A stretch of 64,000 nt of DNA. It comes from Alphaproteobacteria bacterium. GTDB taxonomy: Bacteria; Pseudomonadota; Alphaproteobacteria; RF32; CAG-239. The stretch's first letter is position 1, and every line of letters starts with the position of its first letter. The translations under genes were made by a program, and so were the position numbers. The notes beneath the pieces were generated by a model, which made no database searches, had not been told where the DNA came from, and saw nothing but the letters and a program-made list of their open reading frames with translations. The DNA lies in assembly GCA_017501665.1 (NCBI GenBank), contig JAFVWM010000017.1, positions 1 through 64,000 of the forward strand. The letters run 5' to 3'. This document shows positions 33,822 to 44,030 of the stretch, in pieces.

Positions 33822-33856
33822 ACTGCCTGATAAAATTTGGGCAGTCTTTTTATTTT
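33822..33856 (+). terminator. greA terminator
   Basis: ACTGCC (33822-33827) pairs with GGCAGT (33840-33845), then CTTTTTATTTT. Confidence 0.8.
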
Positions 33857-33867
33857 AGGAGATTACC

Positions 33868-34092
33868 ATGCACGATGATTTTATTAAAAATTCTAATGAA
33901 TGCGATTGCGATGAAGATAATAAATGCGGTTGCTCATACCCAAACAATGTAAACTCATCTGCTTGCGGATGTGATGAAAATGACAATAATTGTTCTTGTC
34001 TTAAAACTGATAAAGAAACAAAAAATTATATAATTGAAGAAAGCATTTGCTTATGCGACAGCAATGCCGACTGTTCATGTAACAAAATATAA
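33868..34092 (+). CDS. cysteine-rich protein with three CxC...CxC motifs
   Basis: The 74-aa protein has 12 or more cysteines in three similar blocks: CDCDEDNKCGC, CGCDENDNNCSC and CLCDSNADCSC (C-x-C-[DE-rich 4-5]-C-x-C). No signal peptide is present. AGGAG lies before ATG 33868. The spacing suggests metal or cluster binding, like metallothioneins, but no family is recognised. It lies 7 bp before trxB and is probably co-transcribed, so a redox or metal role is likely. The same C-x-C-x4-C-x-C pattern forms the tail of FolD at 60109 in this window. Confidence 0.75.
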   Translation: MHDDFIKNSNECDCDEDNKCGCSYPNNVNSSACGCDENDNNCSCLKTDKETKNYIIEESICLCDSNADCSCNKI

Positions 34093-34099
34093 TAAAGAC

Positions 34100-35029
34100 A
34101 TGGCTCAATATCAAAGTGACATTTTAATTATCGGCTCCGGTCCGGCAGGATATACTGCGGGTATCTATGCTTCACGTACCGGCAAAACATCTTTTTTGGT
34201 CTCCGGTGAAGAAGAAGGAGGACAGCTGATACTAAGTAATGACGTTGAAAACTTTCCCGGATTTGAGGATGCAATAACCGGTACGGATTTAATGAATAAA
34301 ATAAAAAAACAAGCCTTAAACTTAGGCGTTAAAATCATCAATGATAAAATCGTTGAGGTAGATTTTTCGCATTATCCGTTTGAATGTTCATCACAAAATC
34401 ACAATGTTTTTTATGCCAAAAGCATAATTATTGCTACCGGAGCTTCGGCAAAATGGCTAGAAATAGAAACCGAAGAACAATATAAAGGCTATGGTATATC
34501 GGTATGCGCCACTTGCGATGGTTTCTTTTACAAAAACAAAGATGTTGCCGTTATCGGTGGCGGTAATTCTGCCCTAGAAGAAGCTTTATATTTGGCCAAT
34601 TTTGCTCGTTCTGTAACCATAATTCATCGACGAGAATCCCTAAGAGCTGACAAAAGAGCTCAAGAAAAAATTAAACAACACCCAAAAATTAGTGTAAAAT
34701 ATGATGTAACCGTTGAAAAATTTATTGGTGAAGACAAAAACCTAAAAGGCATAAAAATCAAAAATGTTAAAAATGACAAAGAAGAAATAATTAAAATTGA
34801 CGGTGTTTTTATAGCCATAGGACACAAACCAAATACCGAATTTTTGCGTGGTGAAATAAATTTAGATAAAGATGGCTATATTATAACACAACCTAATTCT
34901 TGCAAAACAAATATCGAAGGAGTTTTTGCCTGTGGCGATGTCAAAGATCCGAAGTTTCGCCAAGCCGTAATCGCCGCAGGATCAGGTGCTATGGCAGCCA
35001 TCGAAGCTACACGTTGGCTTGGACAATAA
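34100..35029 (+). CDS. trxB: thioredoxin-disulfide reductase TrxB
   Basis: The 310-aa flavoprotein has the FAD motif GSGPAGYTA (12-20), the redox pair CATC (136-139), the NADPH motif GGGNSALEEALYLA and the C-terminal FACGDVKDPKFRQ. It moves electrons from NADPH to thioredoxin. I start it at ATG 34100 (MAQYQSD); the longer frame from 34034 runs over the cysteine-rich gene and adds unrelated sequence. No strong ribosome site is present, which suggests coupling to the upstream gene. A terminator follows. Confidence 0.97.
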   Translation: MAQYQSDILIIGSGPAGYTAGIYASRTGKTSFLVSGEEEGGQLILSNDVENFPGFEDAITGTDLMNKIKKQALNLGVKIINDKIVEVDFSHYPFECSSQNHNVFYAKSIIIATGASAKWLEIETEEQYKGYGISVCATCDGFFYKNKDVAVIGGGNSALEEALYLANFARSVTIIHRRESLRADKRAQEKIKQHPKISVKYDVTVEKFIGEDKNLKGIKIKNVKNDKEEIIKIDGVFIAIGHKPNTEFLRGEINLDKDGYIITQPNSCKTNIEGVFACGDVKDPKFRQAVIAAGSGAMAAIEATRWLGQ

Positions 35030-35040
35030 AAAACAAAAAA

Positions 35041-35072
35041 AATACAGCCGGAAATATATTTTCGGCTGTATT
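35041..35072. terminator. bidirectional terminator after trxB
   Basis: AATACAGCCG pairs with CGGCTGTATT across a 12-nt AT-rich loop; it separates trxB from the convergent gene at 35081-35662. Confidence 0.75.
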
Positions 35073-35080
35073 AATAGAAT

Positions 35081-35662
35081 TTAGAAACTGACAACCAAAC
35101 GATTACCTATACTGTACTTTGGTTCAACACTACAACGCGCTGTTCCGTTTTCCATTATAAAGTAATATGGGTTACTATCTTTGGAAACATCAGAACACCA
35201 AAGCACACCTGTAAACCACAGTTTTTCCGAAGAACGTTGCTCGGCATTGACATCATATTCGCAGAGAAATTCATCCATTTTCTTAATATTGGTTATCAAT
35301 TCGATACTCCAATTCTGTTTCAATAGCTCTTTAGAAGGTAATTTACCTTGTTTTCCGGCCATTGTACACTTTTCCGCAAAGTTTTTTGAAGTAATCCACT
35401 CATCAGCTTTTACATCATCAACTGCGTCACATCGTTTTGCAAGGATAACACCGGGCATTATTTCAAAACCCCATACTTCTTTTTTCCTCGCATAATCAAG
35501 ATACGGCAAAAGTTCAAAATTATTTTCTCGTTTATAAGCAATCGGAAAAATACTTTGAATAATCCCTTTTCGCGACTGGAAGTAAACTTCTACCTCTTTT
35601 TCAGTCATCTCTGTTGCCACAATTACGGCATCCAAGAGTTTAAATTTTTCTTCTTTTTTCAT
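35081..35662 (-). CDS. hypothetical protein, 193 aa, DUF1566-like tail
   Basis: No signal peptide or membrane segment. The C-terminal part has KLPSKELLKQNW...SEKLWFTGVLWCSDVSKDSNPYYFIMENG, a pattern like the DUF1566/Lcl-type domain (LPT..EL.....W.SS). The N-terminal region is unrecognised (AVIVATEMTEKEVEVYFQSRKG). Convergent with trxB, sharing its terminator. Probably lineage-specific. Confidence 0.6.
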   Translation of the reverse strand: MKKEEKFKLLDAVIVATEMTEKEVEVYFQSRKGIIQSIFPIAYKRENNFELLPYLDYARKKEVWGFEIMPGVILAKRCDAVDDVKADEWITSKNFAEKCTMAGKQGKLPSKELLKQNWSIELITNIKKMDEFLCEYDVNAEQRSSEKLWFTGVLWCSDVSKDSNPYYFIMENGTARCSVEPKYSIGNRLVVSF

Positions 35663-35928
35663 ATTTAACTTTTTTTAGGTTTATAATTTTTATTTTACAA
35701 AAGTAAAATGCGCAACCATTTGAAAGAATAAATAAAACCATAATGCAAAGAAAAACTCCAAAGCATAATAATAAAACAATTCATCAAATAATAAACACAA
35801 TACCTTTATATGCTAAATATTCGCTATCATAGTTTAATACAAAATGCAAACTATATTTAAATAAGTCAAACATTAATGTTCTTAATAAAAAACAAACTCA
35901 GTAATAACAATGCTTCTTATATCTATTA

Positions 35929-37128
35929 TTACTTTCTATCATTTAACAACTTCTGAACATACCTTCCCTGATACATATTAATACCAAAATTATTTCCTGC
36001 TTCAATTGATTCGGCATCTTCAACATTATAAAAAATAATTTTCGCTCTTTCTGCTTTGTTATTATAATCCATAAAATGTTCATCTTTGCTAAACACATCT
36101 ATCAAAGAATTGTGCCAACATATTTTCATAAGATCACAGTCCAATTTTTCTCGATTAATATACTTCAACTTATCAACAGTTATACCATCGACACAAACTT
36201 TGTATCCTCTTGCTTTTGCAAAAGTTTTTGCTAAAATATACGAGTTCATATCACTGAATATATCCTCTAACTGTAGCTCTAAAACTATAGTCGAACGCAT
36301 TGATCCGTTAATACTGTCATCAAACTGAATAAATTCATCAGACAATATTGACGAAACATTTATATTAACACTGAAATTACCCGACAAATCACCATCATCG
36401 TGTCGAGAAATAATTTCCAAAACCCTTTTATTAAGTGTCTCAGATAAAGCCAATTTAAGCCACGTGTTTGAATTTATATTAACCCTTGGTAACAATGAAT
36501 CTCTGACATCATCAACCGACACAAAAACTTCTTCAAAAACACGTTGGGGTGCAGATTTACCGATAACGGCACAAACTGCTTGGCGTCTTATAAAACTGGA
36601 AAAATCAGAGATAGAAATAATTTTTTGTACTTTTGACAACATTTCCGTTGTAAATATTTGAATATTTGATCGTTCATTTTTTTTATAAACATTCTGTTCC
36701 GTAAACAAAGGCTTTATATATTGTTTTTCATTTTCTGACGAAGATACTATTTTTCTATGTAAGGTATCATAATCACTTTCCAAATCATAAAAAATAACAA
36801 ATCCCGATTTTTGCATATCAGAATTATTTTTTACAAGCTCATCTTCTTGAAACAAAAACTGGATTTTTACCAACAGCGACAAAACATCATCAGATTTCTG
36901 TTTATCATATACAGCTAAAAAATCATCATTTTTCAGCATAAAAGTCTTTGCCAATCCAGCTTTCACTAACGGTAAAAACATATTTTCAAGCTCTTTTTTA
37001 TTTACCGAAGTTTTGTATTTTTCATTTACCATATGCACATTAACACATAAAACAGCATAATGGCTCATGTCCGCACAAAAACTTTTTATATCATCAACTA
37101 TTACACTTCTGACACTTGTATTTTCCAT
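35929..37128 (-). CDS. degenerate EAL-like protein, 399 aa
   Basis: The C-terminal 180 residues follow the EAL fold: NINVSSILSDEFIQFD, IVLELQLEDIF in the place of the E-A-L motif, then LDCDLMKICWH and an NFGINMYQGRYVQK end in the place of QGY.F.KP. The metal-binding E-x-L and DDFGTG-type residues are not seen, so phosphodiesterase activity is unlikely and ligand sensing or protein binding is more probable. The N-terminal 100 residues (YAVLCVNVHMVNEKYK) are also shared with the next gene. The two are tandem paralogues 4 bp apart. In some alphaproteobacteria, degenerate EAL proteins act in cell-cycle or motility control; the role here is unknown. Confidence 0.65.
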   Translation of the reverse strand: MENTSVRSVIVDDIKSFCADMSHYAVLCVNVHMVNEKYKTSVNKKELENMFLPLVKAGLAKTFMLKNDDFLAVYDKQKSDDVLSLLVKIQFLFQEDELVKNNSDMQKSGFVIFYDLESDYDTLHRKIVSSSENEKQYIKPLFTEQNVYKKNERSNIQIFTTEMLSKVQKIISISDFSSFIRRQAVCAVIGKSAPQRVFEEVFVSVDDVRDSLLPRVNINSNTWLKLALSETLNKRVLEIISRHDDGDLSGNFSVNINVSSILSDEFIQFDDSINGSMRSTIVLELQLEDIFSDMNSYILAKTFAKARGYKVCVDGITVDKLKYINREKLDCDLMKICWHNSLIDVFSKDEHFMDYNNKAERAKIIFYNVEDAESIEAGNNFGINMYQGRYVQKLLNDRK

Positions 37129-37132
37129 ATTA

Positions 37133-38409
37133 TTAACCCAGGTTTCTATCTAAAATTTCTTTATAATCACACATATCTCTAAAATATCCGGAAATCATTT
37201 TTTTTCGTTTTAAGCAATCATTCGGAGTACATCTTTTACCATTAGGACAATGTTTTTGTATCATGGCAACCTCCAACTTATCAATATATGGTCCTTGAAA
37301 TGATCTGATTCCATTTTTAATTCCCCAACGAACAGCATTCTCTCCCAAACATTTTGCTAATATAATTTTATTAACACCTATTTCCTCAAATAATTTTTTA
37401 ATATCTTCAGATTCAGGATTATACTCTTCCATAAGATCATGCCAAAATAATTTAACATAATCAAAGCCCAGTGATTTTATATTTAATGTTTGTAACATTT
37501 CAATGCTTGTCGCATCTAACAAAATATCATGTCCTGCTTTGTGCAATCTTTCTTTTACATTAACAAAGGTGCGCATATTGTTTAACATATCTATCGGTTG
37601 CACCTCAATAATTATACTTTGTCCTTGTCCCTTAATATATTGTTCAAAATTAATAAACTCTAAGGTATTAATTGTAGATAAGTTAAGATTAAGACTTATT
37701 TTTCCGGTTCTGTTTTTAATATCTGCAACCTCAAACGATGCCATTGTTTTTTTATCCAGCGATTGCGTCAAATACAAAAACAACCATTTATTACCTGCCA
37801 AATCAATATTTTTATCAAAATTTTGATTTAAATCTTTCACTGCCACAAAATATTCATCAAACAACCTGCGATAATTCGACGAATTTTCTAATCTGATAAC
37901 CCCTTGGTGTTTAACAGCATCAACAAAATTAACCATATCTAAATGTTCTTTAACGGCATCAATTTGTCCGGCATCAACAGAATTTCGAAATATATTTTCC
38001 TTATATTTATCTGCCTCACTTATCATCGATTCTATTTTTTTGTAAAACTCATCAAACTCTTCCGGCTGATATAAACGAGTAAATTCACTCGAACTTTTGG
38101 CTGTCCAAACAGGGTCGGTTATTAAACCCTTACGCAATTTTTCAACTGCATCTTTTATTATTTTCTCTGTAATATTTTTACCTAAAATAGCAAAATCACC
38201 ATTTTCTAAAACAAACATCGTACTATTAGCAATCGAAACCAAATCATCAAACAATCGGGTAATAATCTTTACAAATTTAGGATGTCTGTTTTAGGTTTTA
38301 ACTTAGAAATATTTACATACAAAACCTTATACTCGGATTTGTTTCTTGCAACACGTTCCAAAGTTTCCAATAAATATCTTTCTGTTTCAAAATTTTTGTA
38401 TCCGACCAT
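37133..38409 (-). pseudogene. degenerate EAL-like protein, paralogue, frameshifted near its 5' end
   Basis: From ATG 38409 (AAAGGA 7 bp upstream) the frame reads MVGYKNFETERYLLETLERV, then KVLYVNISKLKPK, and stops at 38269. The rest (NRHPKFVKIITRLFDDLVSI...) continues in another frame to 37133. Adding one A to the AAAA run at 38289-38292 joins them into about 425 aa that aligns with the downstream paralogue from its start (YAVLCVNVHMV with YKVLYVNISKL). The EAL-like part (IIIEVQPIDML, FDYVKLFWHDL, IRSFQGPYIDK) also lacks the catalytic residues; a cysteine-rich tail CPNGKRCTPNDC follows. A shorter product from TTG 38254 is possible but unlikely. Confidence 0.65.
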
Positions 38410-38492
38410 CTTTATCCTTTATCTCTATTATATAAAACAGTATTATGTTAAAAAAGACTAAATCAAGCAAATAAACCTTGTTTTCCGTAATT

Positions 38493-39632
38493 TTAATCTT
38501 TTCCTATATTTATGTTCCTGTTTGTATTAACTGCCAAAATTATTCCAAAACCGGTCATAACCGACAATATAACCGTTCCACCATAAGAAATCAAAGGTAA
38601 TGGAACTCCCACCACCGGCAATAAACCCAAAACCATTGCAATATTTATAATAACATATAAAAAATAACTTGTGGTTAAACCTATTGCCAGTAACTTTCCG
38701 TAATAACTTGTAGATCTCAAAGCAAACACGTAGCTGTAAGCAATAATTAAAAAGTTAATAAAAATAACAAATATTGCACCGATCAAACCAAATTCTTCTG
38801 AAAGCATCGTAAAAATAAAGTCCGTATGTTTCTCCGGTAAAAAATTCAAATGACTTTGCGTCCCGTTCAAAAAACCTTTTCCGAAAACTCCGCCCGAGCC
38901 GAGCGCAATTTTAGACTGAATAATATGATAACCTGTTCCTAACGGATCTCTTTCAGGATCTAAAAATGTTAAAACACGGTTTTTTTGATAAGTATGTAAA
39001 AACTGCCATGCAATAGGCAATGAAACAATCATTCCGGTAATTACTAATCCGAATTTCCATAACTGTACACCGACGGCAAAAAACATCGCACCTGCTGTAA
39101 ATAACAACATCAAAGCTGTACCCAAATCCGGTTGCATTAGTACTAACCCTACCGGCATCAAAACCATAGCCAAAGGCAAAATTATTCCTTTTATACTTTC
39201 TATACGTTGCAATGTTATCGAATTAAAATATTTGGCCAAAGCCATAACCAATGCAATTTTCATCAATTCCGAAGGCTGTAATTTCATAAATCCCAAATTT
39301 ATCCATCTTTGAGCGCCCATACCTACATATCCGGCAACTTCTACAATAAACAACAACCCTAAAACAATAAAATAAATCCAATACGAAAATCGTAAAAATA
39401 TTCTTATATCAACAAAAGCCATAACCAACATCGCACCAAAACCCAAACCGAAACGTATTAACTGAGCCAAAGCCCAAGGATGCCAATTTCCGTTAGCTGC
39501 TGAATATAACATAACAATTCCCACAGATGCCAAAATACATATCAGTAAAACATATGAAAAACTTATTCCCCAAAATTTTTCACCAAAACTTAACCTATGT
39601 CCTCTAAAACTTGTTTCATATGATTTATACAT
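38493..39632 (-). CDS. rodA: rod-shape SEDS glycosyltransferase RodA
   Basis: The 379-aa membrane protein has about ten hydrophobic segments and the SEDS signatures GMGAQRWINLGFMKLQPSELMKIA, LMQPDLGTALML, LGTGYHIIQSKIALGSGG and the C-terminal PVVGVPLPLISYGGT. It polymerises lipid II into peptidoglycan strands during elongation, in partnership with PBP2 (mrdA), which ends 10 bp upstream. The last gene of the mreB-mreC-mreD-mrdA-rodA operon. A rod-shaped cell is implied. Confidence 0.97.
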   Translation of the reverse strand: MYKSYETSFRGHRLSFGEKFWGISFSYVLLICILASVGIVMLYSAANGNWHPWALAQLIRFGLGFGAMLVMAFVDIRIFLRFSYWIYFIVLGLLFIVEVAGYVGMGAQRWINLGFMKLQPSELMKIALVMALAKYFNSITLQRIESIKGIILPLAMVLMPVGLVLMQPDLGTALMLLFTAGAMFFAVGVQLWKFGLVITGMIVSLPIAWQFLHTYQKNRVLTFLDPERDPLGTGYHIIQSKIALGSGGVFGKGFLNGTQSHLNFLPEKHTDFIFTMLSEEFGLIGAIFVIFINFLIIAYSYVFALRSTSYYGKLLAIGLTTSYFLYVIINIAMVLGLLPVVGVPLPLISYGGTVILSVMTGFGIILAVNTNRNINIGKD

Positions 39633-39642
39633 CTGTTATCCC

Positions 39643-41466
39643 TTAGTCAATTGGTTGATCTGTTGCATCAAGTTCCAAAGCCTTACGCAAAATCTTACCA
39701 CCTAAATATGCTGCTGCGGTGCCTGATTTTCCATGTTCTATCAAAACCGCCACTCCATATTTAGGATTATCATGAGGCGCATATCCGACAAACAATGCAT
39801 GGTTCCTGTATTTCCAAGGCAAGTCTTCTTGTTTTAATACACCGCTTTGCCTTTCTTTCATTGAAATTCTACGAACTTGAGTTGTACCTGTTTTACCGGC
39901 CATTTTTTTACCATTAAAATCAAATCTTGCAGAATAAGCCGTTCCCCCTTGAGTGTTTATCACGTCATACATACCTTTTTTCACAATATCCAAACCATAT
40001 TGTGAAACATCCAACTTTCTGAATTCTATTTTACTGTTCTTATCAAGTTTTTCAAAAGTAGGCTTAACCTCATATCCTCCGTTAGCAATTCGTGAAATCA
40101 TCGTTGCTAATTGTATCGGAGTAGTCAAGATATATCCTTGACCAATTCCGGAAATAATACTTTCACCTTGTTGCCATTGTTCGCCAAATCTTTTCATTTT
40201 CCATTCGGTAGTAGGAATAAATCCGCTTTTTTCATTTTCAATTCCCACATTTGTTCTAAAGCCTAAACCGAACTCTTTAGCCGTTTCGGCTATTTTATCA
40301 ACACCTAACTTTTGAGCCGCCTCATAAAAATAAATATCACAAGAATGTTGCAACGCTTGTTCCATATCAACATATCCGTGACCTGCATCTTTCCAACAAT
40401 GGAAAGTATGATTGCCTAAAGTCATTTTTCCTGAACAAAATGACTTGGTTTTTCTGGTACTAACCCCATGTTTTAAGGCAGTCAACCCAACCAACATCTT
40501 AAAAGTAGATCCCGGAGAATATTGTCCTGAAACAGCCTTATTAAGTAACGGTTTTTTTTCATTATCCCTCAATTCTATCCAGTCTTGAGATGTTAAACCA
40601 CTGCTAAACAAGTTTGGATCAAAAGCCGGTGCAGAAGCAAATGACAAAATCTCGCCGGTATCAACTTTCATCATCACAATGGCTCCGCTTTCCTCTCCTA
40701 ACAAATCATAGGCTTCTTTTTGCAATCGCAAATCAAGACTCAAATCTATGCGTTTTCCGCTGATACCCTCAACACTTTCAATTTCCTTCATTACACGCCC
40801 GATTGCATTAACCTCCAATTTTTGATTGCCTGCTATTCCTCGCAAATCTTTATCAAACATTTTTTCAACACCTGATTTTCCGACCTTAAAACCCGGCACT
40901 TCTAATAAAGGATCTTTCTTAGTATCAACATCACCACTGACAGCTGCCACATAACCTATTACATGTGCAAAAATATTATCAAACGGATAATAGCGCGACA
41001 GTCCTTCATCAATTACAATACCTGGCAAATACGGCATATTCAACATAATTTTGGTAAGATCTTCCCATCTCAAGTTATCTTTGATTTTTATCGGAACAAA
41101 ACCCCTGTTTCTTTTTAGGTCTTTTCTTATTTTCTTTTCTTCATCTTCCGTCAAAGGCATAATCTTTTTAAATGCCTCAAGGGTTTTATCAATATTCGGT
41201 GTTTGCTCTGCTACAATTAACACTTGAAAATTCTGTCTGTTTTCAGCCAACATGTTTTCATGACGATCATAAATAATACCTCTTGGCGGAACTAATAAAC
41301 GCGTAGATATTCTATTTTCATCGGCTAAGGTTTTATATTTATCTGCTTGATATACTTGAAGATAATAAAGCCTAAACACCAATAAAAACAATAAAAACAA
41401 CTGAACAGCGCCTAAAAAAAGCGAACGAGCAATTAAAATTTTTCCTTTATCGGTATCTCTGTTCAT
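39643..41466 (-). CDS. mrdA: penicillin-binding protein 2 MrdA
   Basis: The 607-aa class B PBP has one N-terminal membrane helix (residues 15-35), a pedestal domain (LLVPPRGIIYDRHENMLAEN) and the transpeptidase domain with active-site S320-TFK, the SxN-type HSCDIYFYEA and KTGTTQV near residue 520. It cross-links side-wall peptidoglycan in the elongasome and works with RodA. Its start overlaps the mreD stop by 4 bp. An insert VRRISMKERQSGVLKQEDLPW after KTGT is common in alphaproteobacterial PBP2. Confidence 0.97.
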   Translation of the reverse strand: MNRDTDKGKILIARSLFLGAVQLFLLFLLVFRLYYLQVYQADKYKTLADENRISTRLLVPPRGIIYDRHENMLAENRQNFQVLIVAEQTPNIDKTLEAFKKIMPLTEDEEKKIRKDLKRNRGFVPIKIKDNLRWEDLTKIMLNMPYLPGIVIDEGLSRYYPFDNIFAHVIGYVAAVSGDVDTKKDPLLEVPGFKVGKSGVEKMFDKDLRGIAGNQKLEVNAIGRVMKEIESVEGISGKRIDLSLDLRLQKEAYDLLGEESGAIVMMKVDTGEILSFASAPAFDPNLFSSGLTSQDWIELRDNEKKPLLNKAVSGQYSPGSTFKMLVGLTALKHGVSTRKTKSFCSGKMTLGNHTFHCWKDAGHGYVDMEQALQHSCDIYFYEAAQKLGVDKIAETAKEFGLGFRTNVGIENEKSGFIPTTEWKMKRFGEQWQQGESIISGIGQGYILTTPIQLATMISRIANGGYEVKPTFEKLDKNSKIEFRKLDVSQYGLDIVKKGMYDVINTQGGTAYSARFDFNGKKMAGKTGTTQVRRISMKERQSGVLKQEDLPWKYRNHALFVGYAPHDNPKYGVAVLIEHGKSGTAAAYLGGKILRKALELDATDQPID

Positions 41467-41984
41467 AGTCCATCATCCTGAATAAAACGATTTTGAACAA
41501 AAGCCAAAACTATTGCTATTAACGGATACACTACTATTCCTATTAAATATCCGAGCATAAGAATTGATAATGGCAAAAACATATTATAATAAACCGAAAC
41601 AACTAACCATTTTATCAAAATTGACACTAAACTCAAAGCCATAAATCCATACCAAATAACTACAAAAGGCTTTGCATTGAAAAACTTTTGAAAATTATAC
41701 ATAAAAACATACATTACTAAATATGCAATCAACGAAGCTCCTATAACAGATGATGAAATAGCAATACTGATCATACCCATAACCACTATTGTTCCAATTC
41801 CTATCAAATCCGGCCTATGTAACATCCAAAAATAAATACACATTAATCCGAAATCAGGCCTAACATTATAAAAAAAACCGAAATTAATAGGAACATAAGC
41901 CAATAACAAAAATACTATTGACGTAACAAGTGGAAGAAGTCTTTGAAAATGAGTTATAACTTTCTCATCAAAATTATCACTCAT
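41463..41984 (-). CDS. mreD: rod-shape protein MreD
   Basis: The protein has five to six hydrophobic segments in 173 aa and the MreD-like NVRPDFGLMCIYFWMLHRPDLIGIG. It is an inner-membrane partner of MreC in the elongasome. I take ATG 41984, which overlaps the mreC stop by 8 bp and has AGAGG upstream; a TTG at 42002 is the alternative. The 3' end overlaps mrdA as ATGA, so the operon is tightly coupled. Confidence 0.88.
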   Translation of the reverse strand: MSDNFDEKVITHFQRLLPLVTSIVFLLLAYVPINFGFFYNVRPDFGLMCIYFWMLHRPDLIGIGTIVVMGMISIAISSSVIGASLIAYLVMYVFMYNFQKFFNAKPFVVIWYGFMALSLVSILIKWLVVSVYYNMFLPLSILMLGYLIGIVVYPLIAIVLAFVQNRFIQDDGL

Positions 41985-42840
41985 CTGAAACCTCTTCGTC
42001 AATATTAATCAAACCATCAATTCCGTATTTTACAATTTTTATATATTCAAGTTTTTCCAACAACGCAAACGGTTTTACTTTTATCTCATTCTTTGCAACG
42101 GAAAGAACTTGCCCCACCGGTAAGCCTGCCGGAAACACTCCTGAAACACCGGAGGTAACAATTTTATCTCCTACATTTATTTTTGCATCCAAAGGAATGA
42201 ACGTTAATTCGGGAAATGGGGTATTATTACCACTTAAAATACCTCTTATTCTGTTTTTTTCTATCATAACCGGAATTTTAGAGTTAATGTCCGCTAAGGT
42301 TATAATTTTTGCATAAGAAGATTTCACTGTATCAACCCTGCCGACAACACCTTTATCAGACAAAACCACATCACCTTTTTTCACATCAGCCTTACCGACA
42401 TATGCTACCATTGCCTGAGCAAATGCATCACTTTCCTCAGCAACCACTTTTGCCGAAATATAGTTGACGTTAGGTAGGGTTGCAAAATTTAACAACTCCG
42501 TTAAAAGCTTATTTTCAATCTCTAAAGCCTCGTATTTATCTCTCAATAATTTCAGCTCATTATTTTCTTGTTCTAATTTTATATTTCGTTTTCTGACTGT
42601 CCCTATCTCATAAATAAAGTCATAAACGACTGAAAAAACTTTAGCCGGAAAAACCAATACATCAACAACACTTGCAACAACTCCTGTTCCGGAAGTTGTT
42701 ATATTATCTATAACATTTTTTTGATTTTTATTTAACAACATCAACAGCAAAGCTATTAAAAACAAAATAACCAGCGCAAATTTCTTGGCCAGTAACTTTA
42801 AACGATCAAAATCTAAGAACAAGCTTCTGCGACGTTTCAT
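41977..42840 (-). CDS. mreC: rod-shape protein MreC
   Basis: The 287-aa protein has a short cytoplasmic tail, one membrane helix (FALVILFLIALLLMLL), a coiled coil (KLEQENNELKLLRDKYEALE) and the two beta domains typical of MreC (VLSDKGVVGRVDTVKSSYAKI; GDKIVTSGVSGVFPAGLPVG). It forms periplasmic assemblies that link PBP2/RodA with MreB. The start at ATG 42840 has AAGGGA upstream; the longer frame from 42900 has none. It stands 62 bp after mreB. Confidence 0.95.
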   Translation of the reverse strand: MKRRRSLFLDFDRLKLLAKKFALVILFLIALLLMLLNKNQKNVIDNITTSGTGVVASVVDVLVFPAKVFSVVYDFIYEIGTVRKRNIKLEQENNELKLLRDKYEALEIENKLLTELLNFATLPNVNYISAKVVAEESDAFAQAMVAYVGKADVKKGDVVLSDKGVVGRVDTVKSSYAKIITLADINSKIPVMIEKNRIRGILSGNNTPFPELTFIPLDAKINVGDKIVTSGVSGVFPAGLPVGQVLSVAKNEIKVKPFALLEKLEYIKIVKYGIDGLINIDEEVSDE

Positions 42841-42902
42841 AAAACATCCCTTAAATACATTCGTCGGCCGAGAAAACATATCTCGACCGACACATAACAA
42901 AA

Positions 42903-43949
<1,047 letters not shown>

Positions 43950-44030
43950 TTACTCCGCTAAAATTTAATACTGATAATTTTTTTACAACTATATTGGCCT
44001 ATATGCAACAACAAATTATTTTTTTCACAG

